A stretch of DNA of 64,000 bases from Nitratireductor basaltis. GTDB lineage: Bacteria > Pseudomonadota > Alphaproteobacteria > Rhizobiales > Rhizobiaceae. Positions 34,955 to 43,676 of the stretch are shown here, one piece after another. Position 1 is the stretch's first letter; the number at the start of each line of letters is the position of its first letter. Made by a program: the position numbers and the translations under genes. The DNA lies in NCBI RefSeq assembly GCF_000733725.1, contig NZ_JMQM01000003.1:62001-126000 (forward strand), in the 5' to 3' direction. The notes beneath the pieces are model-generated. The model was not told the origin of the DNA. It did not search any database and was given only the letters and a program-made list of their open reading frames with translations.

Positions 34955-36001
34955 TCAGAAGTCGTACTTGTCCATGTTTTCAGCGGTCACACCGACCCAG
35001 CCTGCACCATAGAGCAGGTTCGGGCGGCTCTCATCCGGCGTGATGAGGGAGTCGTAACCTTCGAGACCGAGATTGAGGCCAGCCTTGATCTGGTCGCCCT
35101 TGCCTTCAAGTGCGGCAACGGCAAGCATGTTCATGGCGTAACCCGCAACAGCCGGATCCCAGAACTGGATGTACTGGATGTCGCCATTGGCCAGATACTC
35201 ACCGGCAACGGAAGGCAGACCCGTACCTGCGAAGAAGACCTTGTCCTTCAGACCGCTCTCGGCGATCAGACGGCCGGCACCTGCCGAAGTCGGCATGGGC
35301 GCACCAAGAATGCCCTTGATGTCCGGATAGGTGGTCATGGCTTCCTTCAGCTTGGTGTAGTCGGTTGCCGCATCGTCATAGGTTTCAAGACGATCGCCAA
35401 CCATTTCCATGTTCGGGAAGTTCTCTTCCTGATAGGCGACGGCACCGTCGATCCACTCCATCTGGCTCTTGGAAGTGAGCGAGCCGACGGTGGTGACATA
35501 TTTGCCTTCACCACCCATGAACTTGCCAAGCTCCTTCATGAGATTGGCGCCATAGGCGAGATTGTCGAAGGCTTCCAGATCGTAGTCGGTGTTCTGCAGG
35601 TTGGAGGCTTCGTGCGAGATCACGACGATGCCGCGGTCACGTGCCTTCTTCAGAACCGGCTCGACAGCTTCCACGGAGAACGGCACGACGGCAATTGCGT
35701 CAACGCCCTGCGCGATCAGGTTCTCGATGATCTGCACCTGAGCGGCAGCGTCGGCCTGGCTCGGGCCCACCATCCACACATCGTGGCCGGTGTCTTCCTT
35801 GAACTGCTCAACGCCGTCGCGCATGCGGTCGAACCAGGCAATGCCGTCGACCTTCACCACGGTGGCGATGGTGTATTTCTTGTCGTCCTTGGTCGCGATC
35901 AGGTCTTCATTGACATTGGTGGTGTCGACAACCTGCTGTGCAAGCGCAGACGACGCCATGAGGGACAGGGCAACCGAAGCTGCCGTCAGCAAAGTCTTCA
36001 T
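34955..36001 (-). CDS. Periplasmic sugar-binding protein, RhaS/LsrB type
   Basis: This 348-residue exported receptor has a clear signal peptide (MKTLLTAASVALSLMASSALAQ) and the type I periplasmic-binding fold: VVKVDGIAWFDRMRDGVEQF at the start of the mature domain and GVDAIAVVPFSVEAVEP in the first half. It resembles rhamnose/autoinducer-2 class receptors. The ATG at 36001 precedes the signal peptide. It is the first gene of the minus-strand operon that ends in the FGGY kinase; deoC and rbsK suggest a ribose- or deoxyribose-type ligand. Confidence 0.87.
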   Translation of the reverse strand: MKTLLTAASVALSLMASSALAQQVVDTTNVNEDLIATKDDKKYTIATVVKVDGIAWFDRMRDGVEQFKEDTGHDVWMVGPSQADAAAQVQIIENLIAQGVDAIAVVPFSVEAVEPVLKKARDRGIVVISHEASNLQNTDYDLEAFDNLAYGANLMKELGKFMGGEGKYVTTVGSLTSKSQMEWIDGAVAYQEENFPNMEMVGDRLETYDDAATDYTKLKEAMTTYPDIKGILGAPMPTSAGAGRLIAESGLKDKVFFAGTGLPSVAGEYLANGDIQYIQFWDPAVAGYAMNMLAVAALEGKGDQIKAGLNLGLEGYDSLITPDESRPNLLYGAGWVGVTAENMDKYDF

Positions 36002-36070
36002 ACTAACTCCTCCTCGCCCGGCGACCTGCGAAATGAGATGCAGGCTGGGCACTTGGTGACAAAATCGATG

Positions 36071-36091
36071 CAATATCGCGATGCCATATTG
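36071..36091. promoter_or_regulatory. Inverted repeat upstream of the sugar operon
   Basis: CAATAT at 36071-36076 and ATATTG at 36086-36091 form an inverted repeat with partly symmetric flanks (CGAT on both sides). It lies 70 bases upstream of the binding-protein start, in the AT-rich region where the operon promoter should be. Confidence 0.35.
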
Positions 36092-36147
36092 ATCGACACG
36101 GCACATTATGATCATTTCCTTTCATAACTCGCAACCCCTCCGGAAAA

Positions 36148-36165
36148 GATTTGCACTTGCAAATC
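36148..36165. promoter_or_regulatory. Perfect 18-bp palindrome, candidate DeoR operator
   Basis: GATTTGCA (36148-36155), CT, TGCAAATC (36158-36165) is a perfect inverted repeat in the gap between the sugar operon and the divergent DeoR-type gene. Its position suits an operator that controls both directions. Confidence 0.6.
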
Positions 36166-36222
36166 GTTGGTCCAGAGGTCCAATGAGCAGTGGGACACCA
36201 CGCGCATGGAGAGAAATTACAC

Positions 36223-36960
36223 GTGGCCAGACCCTCTGGACGAGAATTGCGCATCAAGGCGCTGAAGAAGCTTTGTGAAGGCGGAGCGATCCTCCACATC
36301 ACGGAAGCTGCGCAGCAGTTGGAGACGTCCGAGATCACGATTCGCCGCGATCTGGGAGACGGGGAAAGCGGGATCCTGTGCCTTGGCGGCTACATCATGC
36401 TGGCCGAGGAAAAGGGCGAGCGCTACTCGCTCACCCATGCGCAAAGCACGAACATCGCCGCCAAGCGACGCATTGCCGCCGAAGCCGCAAAACTGATCGA
36501 ACCGGAAGACACGGTCTTCATCGATGCCGGCTCGACGCTCCATCATCTGGCACCGCTGGTACCGCAGAACGCCAACATCACTGTCGTGACGCAGGCCATG
36601 AATATCGCCGAATCGATCGTGCGCCTGGAAGGCGTGACGCTGATGATGGTCTCGGGCATCTATCATCCCGAAAGCGGCAGTTTCTCGTCCGACACCGCGC
36701 TGCAGATGCTGCAGGAAGTTAACATTACAAAGGGTTTCTTCTCCGCCGCCGGCATTCACGAGAGCGAAGGCGTAACCTGTTTCCATTTCCACGAGATCGC
36801 GGTGAAAAAGGCGGCAATCGTGCGTTCACAGCGCCGCTTCCTCGTCTCTGACCCCACCAAATGGGGCAAGCTGCGGCCCGCCACCTTCGGACATCTGCAG
36901 GATTTTGAACTCTGGATAGGTCGCGATCAGGAGCAGGTTTCGCAGGACCACGGATCATAA
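36223..36960 (+). CDS. DeoR-family transcriptional regulator
   Basis: The 245-residue regulator has an N-terminal DeoR helix-turn-helix (ITEAAQQLETSEITIRRDL) and a sugar-phosphate-sensing C-terminal domain with DTVFIDAGSTLHHLAP and VTQAMNIAESI. A GTG start at 36223 with GGAGAG at 36207-36212 fits best; an upstream GTG at 36190 would add 11 residues. It is divergent from the rbs-type/deoC operon and likely represses it until a phosphorylated sugar such as deoxyribose-5-phosphate accumulates. Confidence 0.87.
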   Translation: MARPSGRELRIKALKKLCEGGAILHITEAAQQLETSEITIRRDLGDGESGILCLGGYIMLAEEKGERYSLTHAQSTNIAAKRRIAAEAAKLIEPEDTVFIDAGSTLHHLAPLVPQNANITVVTQAMNIAESIVRLEGVTLMMVSGIYHPESGSFSSDTALQMLQEVNITKGFFSAAGIHESEGVTCFHFHEIAVKKAAIVRSQRRFLVSDPTKWGKLRPATFGHLQDFELWIGRDQEQVSQDHGS

Positions 36961-37033
36961 GTCACTGCTGAACTGGTACTGACCAGACAATTATGATGAA
37001 TTGCCATGACACGAGATCACTCAGGACTGTATC

Positions 37034-37822
37034 ATGGCAACCCTTGCCCCAGCGGCTTCACGAGATGACGGCGCCCATCCTCAAACCCATGCACGCGCAG
37101 GCGCGCCGCGGCTCCAGATCGTCGATCTGGTGCGGGGCCTGGCCATTGCAGGCGTGGTCATCTTTCATCTGGTCTGGGATCTCGAACTGACGGGGCTTGC
37201 GCTGCAGGGCGCAAATTCCAATCCCTGGTGGATTCTCTTCGGTCGCTCGCTTGCCACCAGCTTCATGTTTCTGGTCGGCGTCAGCCTGGTTCTGGCACAC
37301 CCGAACGGCGTGCGCTGGAAGGCCTTTGGCAAGCGCATCGCCATGATCGGTCTGGCGGCCCTTGTGATCACCGTCGCGACCTATTTCACCTTTCCCCAAG
37401 CCTTCATCTTTTTCGGCATTCTGCATGCGATCGTGTTCGCAAGCTTGCTCGGCGCGCTGCTTCTGCCATTGCCGGCCCTTCTCCTCACGCTCGCCGGTAC
37501 CGTCATCGTCATCGCGCCGGAGCTTTATGCAGCCGACATGTTCAACAGCCGGTGGCTCGCCTGGATCGGCTTTTCCACCATCTCCCCGCCGAGCAACGAC
37601 CTTGTGCCGGTTTTCCCCTGGGTGGGCGTAACGCTGCTTGGCATGGGCGTGACCAAGGCTGCACTCGCAAAGAGTTGGGACCGGACCCTGTCGCGCTTTT
37701 CCGGCACAAGTCCGCTCTCGCGCGCCTTCACCTTCATGGGCAGGCACAGTCTGGCGATCTATCTTCTCCATCAACCGGTTCTGCTGGGGCTGCTCATCCC
37801 GCTGGGAAACCTGCTGCGTTAG
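37034..37822 (+). CDS. DUF1624 membrane protein (acetyltransferase-like)
   Basis: The 262-residue protein has seven or so membrane segments and the DUF1624/heparan-alpha-glucosaminide N-acetyltransferase-like signature IVDLVRGLAIAGVVIFHLVWDL near residues 28-49, ending with HSLAIYLLHQPVLLGLLIP. AGGA at 37024 precedes the ATG at 37034 by several bases. Function in bacteria is unknown; it may acylate an envelope component. It stands alone between the DeoR gene and a convergent lytic transglycosylase gene, with which it shares a 14-base gap. Confidence 0.75.
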   Translation: MATLAPAASRDDGAHPQTHARAGAPRLQIVDLVRGLAIAGVVIFHLVWDLELTGLALQGANSNPWWILFGRSLATSFMFLVGVSLVLAHPNGVRWKAFGKRIAMIGLAALVITVATYFTFPQAFIFFGILHAIVFASLLGALLLPLPALLLTLAGTVIVIAPELYAADMFNSRWLAWIGFSTISPPSNDLVPVFPWVGVTLLGMGVTKAALAKSWDRTLSRFSGTSPLSRAFTFMGRHSLAIYLLHQPVLLGLLIPLGNLLR

Positions 37823-37836
37823 AGACCCCGAAGGGA

Positions 37837-38673
37837 TCAGCGGTTTCGAACGACAATGCAGGCGCCACCGGACTGGCGCATGCGCGTGCACATGCGCTCC
37901 GCTTCTGCCCTGCTGTCCGCGCCCAGCCGGACTGCGTAGATGCGCTTGCTGCCTCGCGTCGACTTCACCCGATCGACATTGGGCGAGATGTTCCGCAGAT
38001 TGGCGGGCAGCTTTCGCCGCGTCTGTTCCCACAGCCTCAGCGCCACGCCGCGATTGAAATGGCCGGCCACTTGCACGCCCCACGGCTTGCGCGGCGCCTG
38101 CACATGCAATGCGCCAGAGGAAACCGGCATCAACATGCAGGCTTTCTGGAAGGGCAGATCGGGCTTCAGGGGCGGGATATCGACACTGCCTTCCAGTTTG
38201 CGGAAGCTCTCAGCGGGCTTGCCGAAGATCGAATAGACATAATCCTCGGTTTCCGCTGGAAGATTGCCGCCGCGCAGAATCCATCGCGCCACCCGATTTT
38301 CACCCGAATTATAGGCCGCGGCGGCTAGCGCGCTGTTGCCGAACTGGCGCTTGAGATCGGCGAGATAGGAGGCGGATGCAGGTATTGCCTGTTCAATGTC
38401 GAACGCATTCTTCAAGCCGCGCAACCTGGCCGTGGAGGGTATGAATTGTGCAATGCCCTGCGCGCCCTTGTGGCTTACCGCATCGGGCCTGAACAGGCTT
38501 TCCTTCCAGATAAGCCGCGCAAAGAAATGGGGGGAGATGCCGTTTGCATCCGCATGCTCCTCGAGGAGTTGGCAGATGCGTGGGAGCATGTCGCGAGCGG
38601 TCTTGGCCGCGTGAGCGCTTGGAACCAACATCAGGAAGATGCCCGCTAGTAGCGCGCTGCGCCAAGGGCTCAT
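37837..38673 (-). CDS. Lytic transglycosylase with SPOR-like C-terminus
   Basis: A 278-residue exported murein hydrolase with a signal peptide (ending SAHAAK). The SLT domain has the catalytic glutamate in LIWKESLFRPDAVS, followed by GAQGIAQFIPSTA and AAAYNSGENRVARW. The last 35 residues (RIYAVRLGADSRAEAERMC...) look like a SPOR peptidoglycan-binding repeat, which would target it to denuded glycan at the septum. I chose the ATG at 38673 because it starts at the signal peptide; an ATG at 38745 is possible. Confidence 0.82.
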   Translation of the reverse strand: MSPWRSALLAGIFLMLVPSAHAAKTARDMLPRICQLLEEHADANGISPHFFARLIWKESLFRPDAVSHKGAQGIAQFIPSTARLRGLKNAFDIEQAIPASASYLADLKRQFGNSALAAAAYNSGENRVARWILRGGNLPAETEDYVYSIFGKPAESFRKLEGSVDIPPLKPDLPFQKACMLMPVSSGALHVQAPRKPWGVQVAGHFNRGVALRLWEQTRRKLPANLRNISPNVDRVKSTRGSKRIYAVRLGADSRAEAERMCTRMRQSGGACIVVRNR

Positions 38674-38767
38674 GCCGTATCCGTCCACATATATCGCCTG
38701 CAAACCGGGCGCTGTCCCACGCCCGCTCTTCAGGAACTGTAGCATAAAGATGGCACGGTGATGGCGC

Positions 38768-39970
38768 TCAGGTCTCGCCCTTCATCAGGCGCGCCACGGT
38801 TTCGCGCGCCCTGCGGCCCATGCCGCGCCTTTTCCAGTCTTCAAGTGTCGTCAGGACGCTGTTTTGCCGGTCTTCGTCGAAGTGGCTGTCCATCGTCTGG
38901 GTAAAGGCCGGGTCAAGCACACACAGAGCGATCTCGTCATCCTTGCTGGATGAACGCTGATTGAAATTGGCCGAACCGATGCAGGAAAGCATACCATCCA
39001 CCGTCACGAGCTTCGTGTGGATCATGGTGGGCTGGTAGCGCCAGATCTTCACGCCCGCTTCGAACAAGGGCTCGAAATCATCCGAAGCCGCAAGTTCGGA
39101 TACCCGCTTGTCGATATGCGGACCCGGCAGGATGATCTCGATATCCACCCCGCGCCTGGCAGCGTCCACGATTACCTCGACGTCACGTTCATGCGGAGCA
39201 AAATAGGGTGTGGTGATCCGCAGGCGCTTCCTTGCCAGGAGTACCAACGCCTCATGCAGGATTGCTATGTCGGTGAAGCCGACAGAAGCGGTGGACGCCA
39301 GCACCTGGACAAGCGTGTCGCCTGCCTCCTGCGAGGGCCAGACCCTCTCCAACGCACAATCCACCCGATATTCGGCCTCCACCCAGTCTTGGTAAAAGGC
39401 TGCACGCAAGGCAGGGACCGAAGGGCCGCGCACACGGAAATGCGTTTCGCGCCAGTGGTCTGAATCCTGTGCATGACCTTCCCACTCAGCCGCGATCCCG
39501 ACACCGCCGGTAAAGCCGGTCTGACCATCACAAACGAGGATCTTGCGATGGGTGCGGTTGTCGACATTCCAGACCTTCCATTGCGGCAATGGCCGGAACC
39601 AGCGCACTTGCACGCCGGCATCCTCCATCCGCTCGACAAGCCGCTGCGGCATGGGGCGTGCACCGAACCCGTCGAGCAACACCCGGACGGTTACGCCCGC
39701 GCGAGCGCGCTCGGACAAAACCTCCACAAATTTCTCCGCAATGTCGCCCTTCCAGTAGATGAAGGTCAGAAGCTCGACCATTTCCTCGGAACGTGAGATG
39801 GCATCAAGCATTGGCGGAAAGATCTCATCGCCATTGCGGTAGACATCTATGGCGTTGCCTGCGGTAAACGGGATGCCTAGCGCCGTCTCAAGCCCATGCC
39901 TGTAGCGGTCGAGCGTGGCCGCGCTCGTCCCTTCGGCGATCTGGCACTTCTTGACGCTTGATGTTGCCAT
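38768..39970 (-). CDS. Phospholipase D/cardiolipin synthase family protein
   Basis: A 400-residue protein with two HKD motifs: HRKILVCDG (first half) and HTKLVTVDG followed by GSANFNQRSS (second half), the complete PLD active site. It lacks the N-terminal membrane segments of ClsA, so it resembles ClsB/ClsC-like or other soluble PLD enzymes that make or exchange phospholipid headgroups. The ATG at 39970 was chosen because upstream codons are not conserved-looking; its ribosome site is weak. It is the last gene of a minus-strand group with a PmtA-like methyltransferase and an SDR. Confidence 0.82.
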   Translation of the reverse strand: MATSSVKKCQIAEGTSAATLDRYRHGLETALGIPFTAGNAIDVYRNGDEIFPPMLDAISRSEEMVELLTFIYWKGDIAEKFVEVLSERARAGVTVRVLLDGFGARPMPQRLVERMEDAGVQVRWFRPLPQWKVWNVDNRTHRKILVCDGQTGFTGGVGIAAEWEGHAQDSDHWRETHFRVRGPSVPALRAAFYQDWVEAEYRVDCALERVWPSQEAGDTLVQVLASTASVGFTDIAILHEALVLLARKRLRITTPYFAPHERDVEVIVDAARRGVDIEIILPGPHIDKRVSELAASDDFEPLFEAGVKIWRYQPTMIHTKLVTVDGMLSCIGSANFNQRSSSKDDEIALCVLDPAFTQTMDSHFDEDRQNSVLTTLEDWKRRGMGRRARETVARLMKGET

Positions 39971-40013
39971 GAAGATGCAATGCGCAAAGGACAGAGCAGT
40001 TCCAGCAGAACTC

Positions 40014-40607
40014 TCACGGTTCCCCCTGATAAGTCCATACGACCGCAGGCGGCAGGTTCTGCCAGATACGGCGCGAGGCATAGGCTCTCATGCCTGGCTG
40101 TCGGGAGATCGGAGAAACAGGCCCATAGGTGAACTGCACCATGCGTCCGGCAGGACCGGTTATGCGCAGCGCGGCTCTCGCAAGCTCCTGACGTTTCTGC
40201 CTGGGATAGACGAACAAGGGCAGACTGGACACAACGGCACCGGCGGTCATGCCGCTATCTGCCCAACGCGACATGATTGCAAAGGCATCGGCCTCGATGA
40301 CACTGGCCTCAGGAAAGCGTTGCCTGAGAAGGCGCGCGAGATCGGGATCGGCTTCAACGAGAACCAGATTGCCTTCCCACACGCCACGCATCAGAAGCTC
40401 CTGCGTGACCACGCCCGTGCCAGGGCCGAGTTCGATCACGGTCTCGCCCGGCTTGATCGCCGCGCTGAAGGCCATTGCATCGCAAAGCATTGCTCCGCTT
40501 GGTGCTATCGCCCCGGTGCGAAGCGGCGCGCGAAGCCAACTCTTGAGAAAGCGTATCCAGTCACGCCCCCGCGGCGGCGTGCCCAATTGTTCTTCGATGA
40601 AGGTCAT
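40014..40607 (-). CDS. PmtA-like phospholipid N-methyltransferase
   Basis: A 197-residue SAM-dependent methyltransferase with motif I VIELGPGTGVVTQELL near residues 57-72 and an acidic loop VLVEADPDLARLL. Overall layout and length match the Sinorhizobium-type PmtA, which methylates phosphatidylethanolamine towards phosphatidylcholine, and related KsgA-like proteins. The N-terminus DWIRFLKSWLRAPLRTGAIAPSG also fits that family. It lies between a PLD-family gene and an SDR gene in one direction, which supports a lipid role. Headgroup substrate unproven. Confidence 0.75.
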   Translation of the reverse strand: MTFIEEQLGTPPRGRDWIRFLKSWLRAPLRTGAIAPSGAMLCDAMAFSAAIKPGETVIELGPGTGVVTQELLMRGVWEGNLVLVEADPDLARLLRQRFPEASVIEADAFAIMSRWADSGMTAGAVVSSLPLFVYPRQKRQELARAALRITGPAGRMVQFTYGPVSPISRQPGMRAYASRRIWQNLPPAVVWTYQGEP

Positions 40608-40616
40608 GAAAAGCTC

Positions 40617-41360
40617 CTAGCTCAGGATACGCTGCACAAGCGCAGGCGAAATGCGGTTGATGATCGGAAGAAATCTGGACTTGCCGATCCAGTAACGCGG
40701 CCTTTCAGCCTCTATGGCGGACAGCAACCCCTTGGCTGCCCTTTCGGCGGAAATCTTCCCTCTCCCACGGCCGCGCGTCATATCCGTTTCAACCAGCGGC
40801 ATGACAGCTTCGAGAATATGCAGATGCGGCGCTTCGCTTGCGCATTGCTTGGCCAATGCGGCGCTGAAACTGGAAAGCGCGGCCTTGCTTGCACAATAAA
40901 CCGGTGCTGCGGCCTTGGGAGAGAGCACAAGCGCGCTCGTGACATTCAAAACGGCACTCTCGGGCTGCCGTAGAAGCACAGGCAACAGCCGCGTCGTCAG
41001 CATCATGGGCGCCAGAAGATTGGTCGCGATCTCGTTGTGCAGGCCAGTCATCAGCGCATCGCGATCATCTAGAATGAAATTCATCTCCTGCTGGAGGGCC
41101 GCGTTGTTCACGATGACGGAGAGGCGTGGATGATCCTGCTCGATCCTTTCCATCAGAGCCGACAGGGCAGCCGGATCAGCCAGATCACAGGTAATCGGAA
41201 TTGCATTTTCGCCGATAAATCGCGCCTGCCCGCGCAGCCGCTGCTCATCGCGTCCAACCAACAGCACCTTCGCGCCGCGTGCCCCGGCAAGACGCGCGAA
41301 GCGACTGCCAATGCCGCGCGTGGCACCCGTTACCAATATCGTGTGTCCGAGAAGTTTCAC
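40617..41360 (-). CDS. Short-chain dehydrogenase, DltE-like
   Basis: A 247-residue SDR with the cofactor motif TGATRGIG near residues 8-15, NNAA in the middle, and catalytic YCASK. The C-terminus is unusual for soluble sugar SDRs (ending FLPIINRISPALVQRILS) and resembles DltE-like SDRs that act on lipidic or cell-envelope substrates. A GTG start at 41360 matches the beginning of the fold. It starts 75 bases from the divergent TetR gene with a perfect palindrome between them, and probably heads the SDR-pmtA-PLD transcript. Confidence 0.75.
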   Translation of the reverse strand: MKLLGHTILVTGATRGIGSRFARLAGARGAKVLLVGRDEQRLRGQARFIGENAIPITCDLADPAALSALMERIEQDHPRLSVIVNNAALQQEMNFILDDRDALMTGLHNEIATNLLAPMMLTTRLLPVLLRQPESAVLNVTSALVLSPKAAAPVYCASKAALSSFSAALAKQCASEAPHLHILEAVMPLVETDMTRGRGRGKISAERAAKGLLSAIEAERPRYWIGKSRFLPIINRISPALVQRILS

Positions 41361-41401
41361 CCTGCAATGCCCTTGCCGTTTCAAGCTTTCAGGAGCATAA
41401 T

Positions 41402-41415
41402 CGAGCAATTGCTCG
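41402..41415. promoter_or_regulatory. Perfect 14-bp palindrome, candidate TetR operator
   Basis: CGAGCAATTGCTCG at 41402-41415 is a perfect palindrome lying between the divergent SDR (start 41360) and TetR (start 41436) genes. TetR proteins bind such sites to repress themselves and the neighbour. Confidence 0.65.
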
Positions 41416-41435
41416 TATTGGGAAACTCGCATTTC

Positions 41436-42092
41436 ATGCCGCCGAAATCCGACAGCGTGCGCCCGAGAAAAAAGCCGCGTCAGGCACGTGCGGAAGCAAC
41501 GGTGGATGCCATTCTCGAAGCGGCTGCTCGCATTTTGAGCGCCGAGGGCCTGATGGGATTCAACACCAACAGCGTTGCCCGCGTGGCCGGCGTGAGCGTC
41601 GGCTCTCTATACCAGTATTTCCCCTCAAAGGAGGCGATCCTGGCGGAGATGCTCCGGCGCAAGCAGAAGAACGTGTTGAGCGCGCTTGAAGCGGCTTTCA
41701 CGGATGTCGAGAAGAAGCGTGCCGATCAGGCATTGCGGGATCTGGCGCATGCCGGCTTGCTTCATCAGCCGCGAACCTTGTCGCTCGCCCAGGCACTCGA
41801 TTACGCCTCTGCGGTCTTGCCGCTCCACGAGCAGACCCATGAGATCAACAAGTCCATCGTCGCATGCGTGGGGCGCTTTCTGACCGCTCTTGATGTGCCG
41901 GCCAATGCCCAGATGATTGCAGCACAGGACATCACGGGCATGGCACGTGGCATCATGCTTCAGGCCCTGCGCGGTGGAACGGCAGTGGACGAGGATGCGC
42001 TTGCCGAACGGGTGTTCATGGCCGTCAAAGGCTATCTGAACGAGGTGCGAAAGAAGGCTGGGACTGACCAGCCTTCCATTTGCGGCACCTAG
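41436..42092 (+). CDS. TetR-family regulator
   Basis: The 218-residue regulator has a basic N-terminus followed by a TetR helix-turn-helix (FNTNSVARVAGVSVGSLYQYF) and a helical ligand domain. The ATG at 41436 gives the expected short basic arm before the first helix; longer upstream frames run over the SDR promoter. It likely represses itself and the divergent SDR-pmtA-like-PLD genes through the palindrome at 41402. Ligand probably a fatty or lipid-related compound; this is inference. Its 3' end overlaps the convergent kduD stop by four bases. Confidence 0.85.
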   Translation: MPPKSDSVRPRKKPRQARAEATVDAILEAAARILSAEGLMGFNTNSVARVAGVSVGSLYQYFPSKEAILAEMLRRKQKNVLSALEAAFTDVEKKRADQALRDLAHAGLLHQPRTLSLAQALDYASAVLPLHEQTHEINKSIVACVGRFLTALDVPANAQMIAAQDITGMARGIMLQALRGGTAVDEDALAERVFMAVKGYLNEVRKKAGTDQPSICGT

Positions 42093-42832
42093 CGTGCCAA
42101 CCAGCCGCCATCCACGTTGAGAATTGCGCCATGGACATATTTGGCCGCAGGCGAGGCCAGATAGACGGCGGTGCCGCCGATATCGTCCGGATCACCCCAG
42201 CGTCCCGCCGGAATACGGTCGAGAATGGCTTTCGAGCGGTCGGGATCTTCGCGCAGCGCCTGCGTGTTGTTGGTGGCGATATAGCCCGGCGCGATGGCAT
42301 TCACATTGATGCCCCTGGCCGCCCATTCATTGGCGAAAAGTTTCGTAAGCCCGGCGACGGCGTGCTTCGACGCCGTATAGGCCGGAACGCGTATTCCACC
42401 CTGGAAGGACAGAAGCGAGGCGATGTTGACGATTGCGCCCCCTGCCCCGCGCGCGAAAGCCGCCTTGGCAAATTCCTGGCACATGAAGAACAGGGCGCGC
42501 TGATTGACATCGATCACGGCGTCCCAGTCTTCCTCGGAATAATCGACGGCATCCGCGCGCCGGATGATACCGGCATTGTTGACGAGGATGTCGACGTGCT
42601 TCTCGGCTGCGAAAAGCTTGCGGGGGGCATCACGCTCCGACAGATCCAGATGAAGGTACCGGGCATCACCACCGCCAGCCTTGATCTCGGCTACGGTTTC
42701 GTCGCAGGGCGAGCGCCCTGCGGCAATCACGCTGGCACCGGCTTCTGCCATGCACCGCGCGATCGCCCGGCCGATGCCGGTATTGGCACCCGTCACCAGC
42801 GCGCTCTTGCCTTCAAGCGAGAACATTTTCAT
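42089..42832 (-). CDS. kduD: 2-dehydro-3-deoxy-D-gluconate 5-dehydrogenase
   Basis: A 247-residue SDR with the KduD N-terminus MKMFSLEGKSALVTGANTGI, NNAGI near residues 85-89 and YTASK near 155. It reduces 2,5-diketo-3-deoxygluconate to 2-keto-3-deoxygluconate in breakdown of unsaturated uronates from pectin or alginate-like polymers. Its ATG overlaps the kduI stop by one base (TGATG). Position after kduI and kdgF makes the assignment secure for the pathway. Confidence 0.9.
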   Translation of the reverse strand: MKMFSLEGKSALVTGANTGIGRAIARCMAEAGASVIAAGRSPCDETVAEIKAGGGDARYLHLDLSERDAPRKLFAAEKHVDILVNNAGIIRRADAVDYSEEDWDAVIDVNQRALFFMCQEFAKAAFARGAGGAIVNIASLLSFQGGIRVPAYTASKHAVAGLTKLFANEWAARGINVNAIAPGYIATNNTQALREDPDRSKAILDRIPAGRWGDPDDIGGTAVYLASPAAKYVHGAILNVDGGWLAR

Positions 42833-43653
42833 CAGCGGATTTCTCCCATGCCGACCATCTCGACATCCTTGTAGTTCACATTGTCACCGGCCATCGCCCA
42901 GATGAATGTATATGAGGCAGAGCCGGCACCGGAGTGAATGGACCAGGGCGGAGAAATCGCCCCTTCCTCATTGCGCACGATCAGGTGGCGCGTTTCCGTT
43001 GGTTCACCCATCAGATGCACCGCCATCTGGTCTTCCGGCAGGTCGATGTAAAGATAGGCTTCCATGCGGCGGTCGTGCACATGGGCGGGCATGGTGTTCC
43101 AGACCGAGCCGTTGTGAAGCTTCGTCATGCCCACGACGAGCTGGCAGGATTCCATCACGTCCGGATGCACGAACTGGTGGATGGTGCGCTCGTTGGAGGT
43201 TTCTTGGGAACCGAGATCCACACGCGCGGCATCTTCGATCCTGACCAGGCGCGAGGGCAGCTCTTTGTGGGCCGGTGCAGACAGGATGTAGAAGCGACCA
43301 TTGCCCGCGAAGGTGACCGGTCCGCTTCCCCGTCCCAGATATAGCATGTCGCCCTTGGCCATGGCGTAGGTCTCGCCCGCTTTCACGGTGCCCTCAGCCC
43401 CGATATTGACCACAACCATTTCGCGGCGGTCCAAAATGCTTGCGGTGCCGCAATGCTTGACCTCGTCCAGCACAAGTTCACCACCTGCAGGAACCGCGCC
43501 GCCCACAATCATCCGGTCGTAATGGGTGTAGATCAGCTTGATCTCACCATCGGCAAAGATGCCGCCGACATGGAAATTCTTGCGCAGCTCGTCGGAGTCG
43601 AAGCGGCGCGCGGTCATCGGATCGATGGCATAGCGGTTCTCGATGGAAAGCAT
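42832..43653 (-). CDS. kduI: 5-keto-4-deoxyuronate isomerase
   Basis: The 273-residue cupin-type isomerase converts 5-keto-4-deoxyuronate to 2,5-diketo-3-deoxygluconate. The zinc-site histidines and glutamate lie in MPAHVHDRRMEAYLY and in WSIHSGAGS. N-terminal FDSDELRKNFHVGGIF is typical of KduI. It lies between kdgF (23 bases upstream) and kduD in the same transcript, cytoplasmic. Length matches the E. coli enzyme (278). Confidence 0.93.
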   Translation of the reverse strand: MLSIENRYAIDPMTARRFDSDELRKNFHVGGIFADGEIKLIYTHYDRMIVGGAVPAGGELVLDEVKHCGTASILDRREMVVVNIGAEGTVKAGETYAMAKGDMLYLGRGSGPVTFAGNGRFYILSAPAHKELPSRLVRIEDAARVDLGSQETSNERTIHQFVHPDVMESCQLVVGMTKLHNGSVWNTMPAHVHDRRMEAYLYIDLPEDQMAVHLMGEPTETRHLIVRNEEGAISPPWSIHSGAGSASYTFIWAMAGDNVNYKDVEMVGMGEIR

Positions 43654-43676
43654 GGGGTACTCCTTGGGTATGAATT

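Noticed and set aside
36973-36986. CTGGT-N4-ACCAG inverted repeat after the DeoR gene
   Set aside because: Arms are only five bases and there is neither T-run nor promoter context; likely chance.
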